Both the position numbers and the translations under genes were made by a program. Below the pieces are notes generated by a model that saw only the letters and a program-made list of their open reading frames with translations, had not been told where the DNA came from and made no database searches. Below, one piece after another: positions 32,940-40,608 of a stretch of 45,988 bases of DNA (its first letter is position 1; every line of letters begins with the position of its first letter). The stretch spans positions 1 through 45,988 of the forward strand of contig VGOE01000012.1 of the NCBI GenBank assembly GCA_016876035.1, read 5' to 3'. The DNA is from Chloroflexota bacterium. GTDB lineage: Bacteria; Chloroflexota; Dehalococcoidia; UBA2247; RBG-13-53-26.

Positions 32940-33007
32940 ATCAGCCCTGCTAAGTTCAGGGCATTTCGACTATGCGTTTAAGCCAGCCAAGCGAGCCTCA
33001 TCGCTAT
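32930..33007 (-). promoter_or_regulatory. Fluoride (crcB-type) riboswitch A
   Basis: The minus strand reads AGCGATGAGGCTCGCT (P1 region, 32990-33005), an insertion, then GAAATGCCCTG, a loop, CAGGGCTGATAGCTTCTACC. The blocks GCGATGAGG-x-xCGC, GGGCTGAT and CTTCTACC are those of the fluoride aptamer. GAGGCT can pair with AGCTTC to form the ligand-dependent helix. The conserved AAAC could be TAAAC in the insertion or GAAAT before the second stem; this is the one imperfect point. The terminator downstream reuses the 3' arm, as in known Bacillus examples. Confidence 0.78.
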
Positions 33008-33151
33008 AGACGGTTACTCGCTCAGGTCACTGATTAATATTAAGGCTAACAAGCAGCCGCACTTCTGTCGGTTGAACCCTTACCACCAAATAAGCGTCCC
33101 CAATACCTCAACCAGAAACACGGAGCAAATGCCTGAACCCGTCTCGTTATA

Positions 33152-33784
33152 TTATCCTCCGGGGGGTATGAGAGGTCCCGGTTCTTTTGCAGGAACGCCA
33201 GATTCCTCAATCATCCACTCATAACCCAAATCAGCACGCCATTGCAGCATCTCCTCCACAAAGGTCTCATAGTCTTTCTGAAGGGTTTCGTAAAACCTGG
33301 CACTTTCCAAGGCAATGGCACCGAAGCTGGCCGCCGCAGTGGCAAAATCAATATCAGCATCAGTAAAGTGACGGGGCTCAGAAGTGTAAACTCGCATAAC
33401 ACCGACCACCTCTTCTCTCAGTTTGACCGCTACACTCAGAATGGAAGCTATACCCTCCTGCTTGACCTGCTTTCGATACTGAACCCTATCATCTGTTGTA
33501 GCATCGAAGACAGCCACCGGTTTGCCCTGAAGCGTTTCGGCCATGCTTTTGTCGGCCGATACCGGACCTTTTCTGACGTACCAATCACTTAACCCGTAGG
33601 ACGCGGTACGAAGCAGCACCTTTTTGTCTGGCGTGAGCAGCAGCAGTGAACAGCCTTTCGCGTCCATAGCCTTTGCCACGTCCTCAACAATAGATTGAAC
33701 AATTCGCTGAGGGGAACGAGCTGAGTTCAATGTCGCTGCCAGCTTGTATAGGCTCTGATAATAGGTCTTTTCGCCTTGCTTCAT
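33152..33784 (-). CDS. GAF-domain protein
   Basis: The 210-residue protein has one GAF domain (about residues 10-165): CSLLLLTPDKKVLLRTASYGL, the VFDATTDDRVQY segment and SILSVAVKLREEVVGVMRVYT are typical strands. A helical segment and a Pro-rich tail (GPLIPPGG) follow. No kinase, GGDEF or DNA-binding domain is attached, so it is a free-standing sensor or redox protein. The start is the ATG after AAAGGAGG; an in-frame GTG 25 codons upstream has no ribosome site. A fluoride-type riboswitch lies in its 5' leader, about 120 bases upstream. Confidence 0.8.
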   Translation of the reverse strand: MKQGEKTYYQSLYKLAATLNSARSPQRIVQSIVEDVAKAMDAKGCSLLLLTPDKKVLLRTASYGLSDWYVRKGPVSADKSMAETLQGKPVAVFDATTDDRVQYRKQVKQEGIASILSVAVKLREEVVGVMRVYTSEPRHFTDADIDFATAAASFGAIALESARFYETLQKDYETFVEEMLQWRADLGYEWMIEESGVPAKEPGPLIPPGG

Positions 33785-33902
33785 TGGGCACCTCCTTTGC
33801 TCTTGTTGAATTGGAAGGGCTACCATAATCATTCGGTTTTTTCGTTCGCCCTTAACCACTGTTGAAAAGAGGCAAAGAAGAAAGAGACCATCACCTCCCT
33901 TT

Positions 33903-33966
33903 GTAGAAGCTATTAGCTCCTTAAGAGCGGTTTAGGCAACTATCGCCTGGGCGAGCTTCATCGCCC
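33903..33966 (-). promoter_or_regulatory. Fluoride (crcB-type) riboswitch B
   Basis: The minus strand reads GGGCGATGAAGCTCGCCC (33949-33966), a small extra hairpin (GGCGATAGTTGCC), then TAAACCGCTCTTAAGGAGC and TAATAGCTTCTAC. This follows the fluoride aptamer closely: P1 with GCGATGA-x-GC, the AAAC-x-GC strand, the GCTC/GAGC stem, CTAAT, and the pairing of GAAGCT with AGCTTC. GGGAGGTG follows immediately. No matching terminator is seen, so control may act on translation or on a 20-codon upstream frame (33829-33891). Confidence 0.85.
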
Positions 33967-33982
33967 ATTTACTTCTTCTAGA

Positions 33983-33988
33983 ATTATA
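33983..33988 (-). promoter_or_regulatory. -10 box ahead of riboswitch B
   Basis: A perfect TATAAT on the minus strand sits 17 bases before the aptamer, putting the transcript start about ten bases upstream of P1. The -35 is poor at standard spacing (a TTGATT lies 20 bases upstream). Confidence 0.55.
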
Positions 33989-34065
33989 CTACCAAGATTA
34001 AGACACGAAATCAATAGCTTCATTGGTCTGACTGCCCTCAACTTTTTTGGGGGGCAGAGTGTGTT

Positions 34066-34094
34066 TTGATATTAGTCCGCACTTTTGCTATTCT
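34066..34094 (+). promoter_or_regulatory. Promoter of the argB-argD-argG-argH operon
   Basis: TTGATA (34066-34071, five of six), a 17-base spacer and TATTCT (34089-34094, four of six), with a start site expected near 34101 and a leader of about 35 bases. No ARG-box is recognised. Confidence 0.5.
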
Positions 34095-34135
34095 TAAACT
34101 TCAATTCAAAAGAAAGGTTAATCAGGCCGTAAGGT

Positions 34136-34915
34136 ATGGGAAAAGCCATCGTTGTTAAGCTAGGCGGAAGCACGCTGGGCAGCCACGATACCACACTCGA
34201 GGACTTGGTGACCCTCCAGCAGAGGGGAAAGCGGTTGGTGGTTATTCATGGCGGTGGCAATGTCGTTTCGGAGTGGCTTAAACTCCTGGACATACCTTTC
34301 ACTTTTGTCAGAGGCACGAGGGTGACGGACGCCAAGACGCTGGAGGTGGTGGTTGCCATTCTGGCAGGGTTAGTGAATAAGGAGTTGGTAGCCAGTATCG
34401 AGGCTCTGGGCGGACAGGCTGTTGGCCTGACCGGTATAGACGGTGCGCTTTTTGAAGCCGAAATCAGGAATGCTGAAATGGGATACGTCGGGGAAGTAGT
34501 TAAGGTCAAAAAAGCATTGCTGGGAGCTCTGCTTGAGGCGGGGTTCATCCCCGTAATCGCCCCGCTCGGCCTTCAATCGTCTCCCAGGACTCAGGAGAAC
34601 AAGTTCATGCTCAATCTCAATGGCGATACCGTCGCCGGCGAGATAGCCGCCGCTCTCGCTGCCGAGAAGCTGATCTTCCTTACCGATGTCGCTGGTATTC
34701 ATGATGGCGCTGGGCAGTTGATTCGGCATCTTTCTTCAGAGCAGGCGAAAGGCCTCATCACCACTGGTGTGGCTTCGGGGGGAATGATACCTAAGATAGA
34801 AGCCTGCCTGCGGGCGCTTACAACTGTTCCCGTGACCCGGATTATCGATGGCAGACTGCCCCATGCCTTGCTCAGGGAAATAGAGGGCACGGGCGATGGC
34901 ACCACCGTTGCCTGA
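34136..34915 (+). CDS. argB: Acetylglutamate kinase
   Basis: ArgB phosphorylates N-acetylglutamate. The 259-residue amino-acid-kinase-fold protein shows VVKLGGSTLG at the start, VVIHGGGNVVSEWL, NLNGDTVAGEIAAAL, FLTDVAGI, and ASGGMIPKIEACLRAL near the end, all typical. There is no N-terminal extension of the arginine-inhibited hexameric type, though this is not decisive. It starts the plus-strand arginine operon and is followed by argD after a 27-base gap. The ribosome site is weak (TAAGGT abutting the ATG). Confidence 0.94.
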   Translation: MGKAIVVKLGGSTLGSHDTTLEDLVTLQQRGKRLVVIHGGGNVVSEWLKLLDIPFTFVRGTRVTDAKTLEVVVAILAGLVNKELVASIEALGGQAVGLTGIDGALFEAEIRNAEMGYVGEVVKVKKALLGALLEAGFIPVIAPLGLQSSPRTQENKFMLNLNGDTVAGEIAAALAAEKLIFLTDVAGIHDGAGQLIRHLSSEQAKGLITTGVASGGMIPKIEACLRALTTVPVTRIIDGRLPHALLREIEGTGDGTTVA

Positions 34916-34942
34916 TTGTTTAGAGTGTTTGAAGAGGTAGTC

Positions 34943-36127
34943 ATGACTAACTGGCAAGAACTGGAAAAGAAGTATTACTTTCAGGTGGTGAAGCGTTTGC
35001 CGGTCACCCTGGTTCGCGGACAAGGGGCAAGGGTGTGGGATGATACCGGCAAAGAGTACCTTGACTTTACGGCTGGCTGGGCGGTGAATAGCTTAGGTCA
35101 CTGCCATCCCGTGGTAGCCCAAGCCCTGGCTGACCAGGCTAATACCTTGATCCACACCTCAAACCAATTTTACACAGTGCCACAGATCCGCCTGGCACAA
35201 CTGCTCGTGGAGAATAGCTGCTTTGATAAGGTATTCCTCTGCAACAGCGGTACTGAAGCCAACGAGGGAGCGGTAAAGCTGGCTCGCAAATATGGCAAGC
35301 TCCACCGGAAAGGGGCCTTCGAGGTTATCACCACCTTCAATTCCTTTCACGGTCGCACCCTGGCTATGGTGGCGGCTACGGGCCAGCGCAAGTTTCAGCA
35401 ACCCTACATTCCCCTACCCTCCGGATTCGTCAATGTGGAATACAGCAGCATTGAGGCCATAGAGAAGGCTACCACCAGCCAGACGTGTGCCGTAATGGTG
35501 GAACCGATACAGGGGGAGGGAGGAGTCATTGTTCCCGCTGAGGATTACCTGAAGAAAGTGCGGGCATGGTGCGATCAGAAGGGGCTTCTCCTTATCCTGG
35601 ACGAAATCCAGACCGGGATAGGACGGACGGGGACGCTTTTCGCCTACCAGCAGTCCGGTATTGAGCCTGACATCATGACCTTAGCCAAGGGGTTGGGTGG
35701 TGGAGTGCCTATTGGTGCTGTCTTGGCCACGAATAAGTCAGCCGTTTTCGAGCTTGGAGAACATGGTTCTACCTATGGCGGTAATCCCCTAGCCTCTGCT
35801 GCCGCTCTCGCTACGCTGAAGTTCATTCTTGAGAACGACGTGTCGGCTAAGGTTCGGCAGGTGGGACAATACTTGGCCAGCAAACTCGAAGAGATGAAGT
35901 CGAAGTTCGACTTCATCGTTGAGGTGCGGGGTCGGGGGCTTCTGTGGGCTATGGAATTCAACCGGGAGATTGCGGACAGCTTAGTGAGCGCGTGTCAGGA
36001 GAGGGGCTTGCTGGTTAACGGCGTAAAGCCCAATGCTTTGCGGTTCATGCCTCCACTTATCATCAGCGAGGCAGAGGTTGATCAGGCGAAAGAAATACTA
36101 CAGGAGGCTCTTGCCAGCTTTTCCTAG
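34943..36127 (+). CDS. argD: Acetylornithine aminotransferase
   Basis: ArgD is a class-III PLP aminotransferase converting N-acetylglutamate semialdehyde to N-acetylornithine. The 394-residue product has DFTAGWAVNSLGHCHP, CNSGTEANEGAVKLAR, FHGRTLAMVAATG, LDEIQTGIGRTG, the PLP lysine in LAKGLGGGVPIGA, and GSTYGGNPLASAAAL. I prefer the ATG at 34943 preceded by GAGG; the TTG at 34916 right after the argB stop adds nine residues without homologous character. argC is not in the window, so this step's partner lies elsewhere. Confidence 0.94.
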   Translation: MTNWQELEKKYYFQVVKRLPVTLVRGQGARVWDDTGKEYLDFTAGWAVNSLGHCHPVVAQALADQANTLIHTSNQFYTVPQIRLAQLLVENSCFDKVFLCNSGTEANEGAVKLARKYGKLHRKGAFEVITTFNSFHGRTLAMVAATGQRKFQQPYIPLPSGFVNVEYSSIEAIEKATTSQTCAVMVEPIQGEGGVIVPAEDYLKKVRAWCDQKGLLLILDEIQTGIGRTGTLFAYQQSGIEPDIMTLAKGLGGGVPIGAVLATNKSAVFELGEHGSTYGGNPLASAAALATLKFILENDVSAKVRQVGQYLASKLEEMKSKFDFIVEVRGRGLLWAMEFNREIADSLVSACQERGLLVNGVKPNALRFMPPLIISEAEVDQAKEILQEALASFS

Positions 36128-36169
36128 CTGGCAGCCAGGCATTACTCTTGCCCGATAGGGAGCATCCCA

Positions 36170-36358
36170 GTGACCAACCACGACAGCTCGCCGCTATACC
36201 GCATTCAAGCAGGGTGCTCTTTCTGGTATACTGATTCTGGTGGCGAAAAGAAAGTTCTGATCGTGAAGGATAATGGCATGACGCCCGATATCTGGGGCAG
36301 CGGAGGACGGCCTTTGGCAGTCAGAACTTTGGGCGCCGGGATGAATATAATCATTTAG
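36170..36358 (+). CDS. Small hypothetical protein between argD and argG
   Basis: A 62-codon frame starts at a GTG with GGGAG seven bases upstream and ends nine bases before argG. The peptide (SFWYTDSGGEKKVLIVK, then WGSGGRPLAVRTLGAG) is not one I recognise and has no clear motif. The stop overlaps the argG ribosome site (TTAGGAG), which would couple the two. It could be a real small protein or a leader frame; coding status is uncertain. Confidence 0.35.
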   Translation: MTNHDSSPLYRIQAGCSFWYTDSGGEKKVLIVKDNGMTPDIWGSGGRPLAVRTLGAGMNIII

Positions 36359-36367
36359 GAGTGTTAC

Positions 36368-37585
36368 ATGACAGAGAAGGTGGTGCTGGCTTACAGTGGT
36401 GGTCTGGATACCTCGGTAGCTATCCGGTGGATCAAAGAAAAATACCACATGGAGGTTATCGCTCTCACCATTGACGTAGGTGGCGATCGCGATCTGGTTG
36501 CCACGCGCCAAAAGGCGCTGAAGGTAGGGGCAGTGAAAGCGCTGGTGGTGGACGCCAGGGAGACTTTCGTCAATCAGTTTGTTTTTCCTGCTCTTCAGGC
36601 GAACGCCGTGTACCAGGGTTCCTACTCCCTGGCCACGGCTCTATCACGCCCGTTGATAGCCAAGCTACAGGTGGATGTTGCCCGGGACGAAGGGGCATCT
36701 GCTGTGGCTCACGGCTGCACCGGGAAAGGTAACGATCAGGTAAGGTTTGAGGTGACTGCGGCTGCCTTGTCTCCACGCCTGAAGGTCATCGCCCCGGCCC
36801 GGGAGTGGGGCATGACACGGGAGGAGACCATTGCCTACGCCCAAAAGCATGACATCCCCATACCGATCACCGTCAGCAGCCCTTACTCCATTGATGAGAA
36901 CCTGTGGGGGAGGAGCATCGAGTGCGGTGTTCTGGAGGACCCCTGGGTGGAACCGCCAGAGGACGTATTCGCCTGGACAAAGTCCCCTGAAAACGCTCCT
37001 GACCAGCCGTCATATATCGAAATTGGCTTCGAAAAAGGGATTCCCATTAGCCTTGATGGGCAACCAATGGATGGAGTCAGCCTTGTTAGGAAGCTGAACG
37101 AAGCGGCTGGAACGCACGGAGTGGGGAGGGTTGACCACATTGAGGACAGGTTAGTGGGTATAAAATCGAGAGAGATTTACGAGGCGCCTGCGGCTACTGT
37201 CTTGCTGGTGGCGCATCAGGCCCTGGAAGCCATGACCCTGTCTAAGGATCAGTTGAAGTTTAAGCAGAAAGTGTCTAGCGAATATGCGGACCTGGTCTAC
37301 AACGGGCTGTGGTTTAGCTCCCTGCGTCAGGACCTGGATGCCTATGTGCGAAGCTCACAGCGCCATGTCAGCGGGTCAGTCCGTTTGAAGCTGCACAAAG
37401 GCGGGTGCAGGGTGGTGGGGCGGAAGTCGCCTTTCTCCCTTTATCGGCATGAGCTGGCCACCTACGACCAGGGCGACCTTTTTGATCAGAGCGCTTCTCC
37501 AGGTTTCATCCAGATCTGGGGCTTGTCGGCCAAGGTGCAGGCACAGGTACAGCCTGAGGATACCTCAGAGGAGCAAGCCTCCTGA
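36368..37585 (+). CDS. argG: Argininosuccinate synthase
   Basis: ArgG condenses citrulline and aspartate with ATP. The 405-residue product starts with the PP-loop VVLAYSGGLDTSVAI, has HGCTGKGNDQVRFE in the middle, SPYSIDENLWGRSIECG and GIKSREIYEAP, matching the normal family length. TTAGGAG lies seven bases before the ATG. A TPR gene sits between argG and argH, an insertion in the usual argGH pair. Confidence 0.95.
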   Translation: MTEKVVLAYSGGLDTSVAIRWIKEKYHMEVIALTIDVGGDRDLVATRQKALKVGAVKALVVDARETFVNQFVFPALQANAVYQGSYSLATALSRPLIAKLQVDVARDEGASAVAHGCTGKGNDQVRFEVTAAALSPRLKVIAPAREWGMTREETIAYAQKHDIPIPITVSSPYSIDENLWGRSIECGVLEDPWVEPPEDVFAWTKSPENAPDQPSYIEIGFEKGIPISLDGQPMDGVSLVRKLNEAAGTHGVGRVDHIEDRLVGIKSREIYEAPAATVLLVAHQALEAMTLSKDQLKFKQKVSSEYADLVYNGLWFSSLRQDLDAYVRSSQRHVSGSVRLKLHKGGCRVVGRKSPFSLYRHELATYDQGDLFDQSASPGFIQIWGLSAKVQAQVQPEDTSEEQAS

Positions 37586-37601
37586 TCGGCTGAGATAGTT
37601 T

Positions 37602-38210
37602 ATGGGCTTCTTTCGACGACAGATCAGCGAAGCAGAGAAACACTACATGGAAGCGTTGCGCTGTCGCCGCCGCGACAAGGCGTTCAACCTCGGGCTGGCG
37701 GTGTGGCACTTGAAGCAGGCTATTGAGCTTGAGCCTGGCAATCCCCTGCTCCACTTCGAGCTAGGGCGGGCCTACGCAGCGGTGCCTTTGTTGGCAGTCA
37801 CCCGCCGGCTTGATGGCAGCTTCAGAATCAGTGAATCGCTGGAGATGGCCATTGCCGAAGCCAAGGAAGCGCTTAGACTGAAGCCTAATTATCCTGAAGC
37901 CTACCTCATCCTGGGAGAAGCTTATATGTATCTTGGTGAAAGAGAGAAGGCATCAGAGGCTTTCGGGGCTGTGTTTCAGCTTAGCCGTGACCAGAGGCTT
38001 CGCTACCATGCACAGCGGGAGAGTCGTCAGATGAAGCAGGGGCTGGGCAAAAAGCCACAACCTGAAGAGGCGAGGAAATGTCTTGAGCAGGCGGTAGCCT
38101 ATCGAGACCGAGGAGAATACCGCCGGGCTGAGAGAAAGCTGGGTAAGGCGCTCAAGCTTGCCCCCGACTGGCCCTGGATGTATGATACGCTGTGCAAGTT
38201 GGGTGGCTGA
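37602..38210 (+). CDS. TPR-repeat protein
   Basis: The 202-residue soluble protein has several tetratricopeptide-like helical pairs: LGLAVWHLKQAIELEPGNPL, then AIAEAKEALRLKPNYPEAYL and LGEAYMYLGEREKASEAFGA, and a final RRAERKLGKALKLAPDWPW. No signal peptide or catalytic domain is seen. It lies between argG (17 bases upstream) and argH (78 bases downstream), probably in the same transcript. Such proteins mediate protein contacts; a role in arginine synthesis is not established. Confidence 0.8.
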   Translation: MGFFRRQISEAEKHYMEALRCRRRDKAFNLGLAVWHLKQAIELEPGNPLLHFELGRAYAAVPLLAVTRRLDGSFRISESLEMAIAEAKEALRLKPNYPEAYLILGEAYMYLGEREKASEAFGAVFQLSRDQRLRYHAQRESRQMKQGLGKKPQPEEARKCLEQAVAYRDRGEYRRAERKLGKALKLAPDWPWMYDTLCKLGG

Positions 38211-38288
38211 TGATCTGGCTCTACGGCAGATCCCAAGACCAGGATCTCAATACAAGGCAGTATCTCGGGGCGCTTATCATATGTCCTC

Positions 38289-39686
38289 ATGAAGGCAAAT
38301 AGGCAAATGAGTTTACGAAGTCGCTTCCATAAAGATGCCGATGACTTGGTGAAACAGTATACGGCTTCTATTCCCTTCGACCAGCGCCTCTATAAGCAGG
38401 ACATCGCTGGCAGCATCGCTCATGCGAAGATGCTGGCCAGGCAAGGCATCATCGCAGAAAAAGAGGCAGAGCTTATCGTCATGGGGCTGGTCTCTCTCAG
38501 AGAGCAGATCGAGCAGGGGACATTCCGCTTTGACACCGCACTGGAAGACATCCACATGAATATCGAGGCCCGCCTGACCGAGAAGATAGGCGACATTGCG
38601 GGCAAGCTACATACCGCCCGCTCCAGGAATGACCAGGTTGCCCTGGACATGCGCCTGTACACCAGAGAGGCCATCGCCGAAACGATTCGCGGGCTGAAAG
38701 AGCTTCAGCGTGCCCTACTGGCCGTAGCCGAAGCCAATAAGAGCACAGTCATGCCAGGCTACACTCATCTGCAACGGGCCCAGCCAGTCCTGATGGCCCA
38801 TCATCTTCTGGCGTACTTCGAGATGCTGGAGCGAGACATATCCAGATTCAGGGATTGTCTCAAGCGCACTGATGTTCTGCCTCTGGGCAGCGGAGCGCTG
38901 GCTGGCATGCCTTACCCCATTGATCGTGACTTCCTTGCCCGGGAGCTGGGCTTCAGCCAGATAAGCAGGAACAGCATTGATGCCGTCTCTGACAGAGACT
39001 TCGTCATCGAATACGAAGCGGCAGCCAGCATCACTATGATGCACCTGTCACGCCTGGCAGAGGAGCTTGTGCTATGGTCATCGGCGGAATTTGGCTTTAT
39101 TGACATTGATGAGGCCTACGCCACCAGCTCCAGCATCATGCCTCAGAAGAAAAATCCAGACGTGGCTGAACTGGCCCGTGGCAAGGTGGGGCGGGTCTAT
39201 GGTAATCTCCTGGGCATGCTGACGGTGATGAAAGCTTTGCCCTTGTCCTACAACAGGGACTTACAGGAGGACAAAGAAGGGCTGTTTGATACCGTAGACA
39301 CTCTTCTTTCTACACTGGAAGTACTTGCTGGGATGGTGAAGACGCTCAAGATCAATTCGGCGCACACGCGGCAGGCCGCCGAGGAAGGTTACATCCTGGC
39401 TACCGATGTCGCCGATTACCTGGTGAAGAAGGGCCTTCCCTTCCGCCAGGCCCATGCCGTCGTAGCTAAGCTCGTAGCTTACGCCATTGAACAGGGCAAG
39501 AACTTGCACCAGGTGGACATTAGCCGATACAAGAGCTATTCTCCTCTCTTCGAGGAAGACGTCTACAAGATTACGCTGGATTCATCTATCAAGGCCAGGA
39601 ACGTCTCCGGGGGCACCGCTCCGCAGCAAGTGGAGGCGCAACTGGCCACCGCACGGAGGATTGTTGAAGACAAAGAAGAAGATTAA
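38289..39686 (+). CDS. argH: Argininosuccinate lyase
   Basis: ArgH cleaves argininosuccinate to arginine and fumarate. The 465-residue protein has the signature SSSIMPQKKNPDVAEL, HTARSRNDQVALDMRL, PGYTHLQRAQPV and the AGMPYPIDRDFLA segment. The N-terminus differs from the common LWGGRF form and reads MSLRSRFHKDADDLVKQY, which I read as a lineage variant. An ATG at 38307 (MSLRSR) is an alternative to 38289. It is the last arginine gene here and overlaps the start of rpe by about 23 bases. Confidence 0.95.
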   Translation: MKANRQMSLRSRFHKDADDLVKQYTASIPFDQRLYKQDIAGSIAHAKMLARQGIIAEKEAELIVMGLVSLREQIEQGTFRFDTALEDIHMNIEARLTEKIGDIAGKLHTARSRNDQVALDMRLYTREAIAETIRGLKELQRALLAVAEANKSTVMPGYTHLQRAQPVLMAHHLLAYFEMLERDISRFRDCLKRTDVLPLGSGALAGMPYPIDRDFLARELGFSQISRNSIDAVSDRDFVIEYEAAASITMMHLSRLAEELVLWSSAEFGFIDIDEAYATSSSIMPQKKNPDVAELARGKVGRVYGNLLGMLTVMKALPLSYNRDLQEDKEGLFDTVDTLLSTLEVLAGMVKTLKINSAHTRQAAEEGYILATDVADYLVKKGLPFRQAHAVVAKLVAYAIEQGKNLHQVDISRYKSYSPLFEEDVYKITLDSSIKARNVSGGTAPQQVEAQLATARRIVEDKEED

Positions 39687-40350
39687 GCTGGCACCTTCCA
39701 TTCTCTCCGCCGATTTCAGCCGTCTTGGGGAGCAGGTGGCTGAGGTTAGTGCCGCCGGGGCTGATTACATCCATGTCGATGTCATGGACGGGTGCTTTGT
39801 GCCCAACATTACCATCGGTGCCCCGGTAGTTAAGACGGTACGTTCCTGGACCAAGTTGCCTCTTGATGTCCACCTGATGATACAGAACCCCCTGGCCCAT
39901 ATCTCCGATTTTGCCGAAGCTGGCGCAGACATAATAACTGTCCACGCTGAAGCTTGTCCGCATCTGCATCGGGCGGTGCAGAAGATCAAAGAATGCCATG
40001 TTAAAGCTGGGGTGGCCCTTAATCCAGCCACGTCACTGGTAATGGTGGACGAGATTTTACCTTTGGTTGATTTGGTGCTGGTGATGACCGTCAACCCCGG
40101 CTTTGGTGGGCAGCCCTTCCTTGAGGAAGTGGTGGGCAAGATAGCCCGGCTGCGGAAGATTCTTGATGGCAGGGGTTTGACTGCTGAACTTGAAGTTGAC
40201 GGCGGGATCAACGCTGACGTTGCCCCGAAGGTGGTGAATGCAGGAGCCAGAGTATTGGTGGCTGGAGCCGCCGTATTCCGCTCCGAAGAAAGTATCAAGA
40301 AGGCACTGCAAAAGCTCAGGAAGAGTCTTCGTTCCTTAGAGGTAAGCTAG
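39664..40350 (+). CDS. rpe: Ribulose-phosphate 3-epimerase
   Basis: Rpe interconverts ribulose-5-phosphate and xylulose-5-phosphate in the pentose phosphate pathway. The 228-residue TIM barrel begins KIKLAPSILSADFSRLG and has HVDVMDGCFVPNITIG, PLDVHLMIQNP, the VMTVNPGFGGQPF loop and ELEVDGGI. The start is a TTG preceded by GGAGG, inside the argH 3' end; the long open frame further upstream has no family resemblance and is an argH shadow. Its stop overlaps the rpmB stop on the other strand by four bases. Confidence 0.92.
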   Translation: MKTKKKIKLAPSILSADFSRLGEQVAEVSAAGADYIHVDVMDGCFVPNITIGAPVVKTVRSWTKLPLDVHLMIQNPLAHISDFAEAGADIITVHAEACPHLHRAVQKIKECHVKAGVALNPATSLVMVDEILPLVDLVLVMTVNPGFGGQPFLEEVVGKIARLRKILDGRGLTAELEVDGGINADVAPKVVNAGARVLVAGAAVFRSEESIKKALQKLRKSLRSLEVS

Positions 40351-40532
40351 TGTGCCAGTTTATGCTGAGTGCGGAGGCACCTGGTGCAAACTCTAAGCCG
40401 CCTATACTTCCCGCCAACACTTACTGTAGCGGTATGGATATTCGGCAACCACTGTCGTCTGGTACGACGTTTGGAATGGCTTACGTTGTGCCCAAACTGA
40501 GATGCCTTGCCACAAATATCACATTTAGCCAT
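40347..40532 (-). CDS. rpmB: Ribosomal protein L28
   Basis: The 61-residue L28 of the zinc-binding type has CDICGK at the start and CTRC near the C-terminus, together giving four cysteine ligands, plus the SHSKRRTRRQWLPN segment. It is encoded opposite to its neighbours, between rpe and fakA. The ribosome site is weak. The same rpmB/fakA neighbourhood occurs in Dehalococcoidia and Firmicutes, where rpmB diverges from the DAK gene. Confidence 0.95.
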   Translation of the reverse strand: MAKCDICGKASQFGHNVSHSKRRTRRQWLPNIHTATVSVGGKYRRLRVCTRCLRTQHKLAH

Positions 40533-40608
40533 AATTCTACTGCTTGTATGACAAAGATTACCTTTACCGCCAAACTACGACCATAATAATACACGGAGAG
40601 ACGGAAAG

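Noticed and set aside
39487-39663. N-terminal extension of Rpe from 39487
   Set aside because: The extra 59 codons are an Arg/Ser/Thr-rich shadow of argH. The TTG at 39664 follows GGAGG and matches the family's N-terminus.
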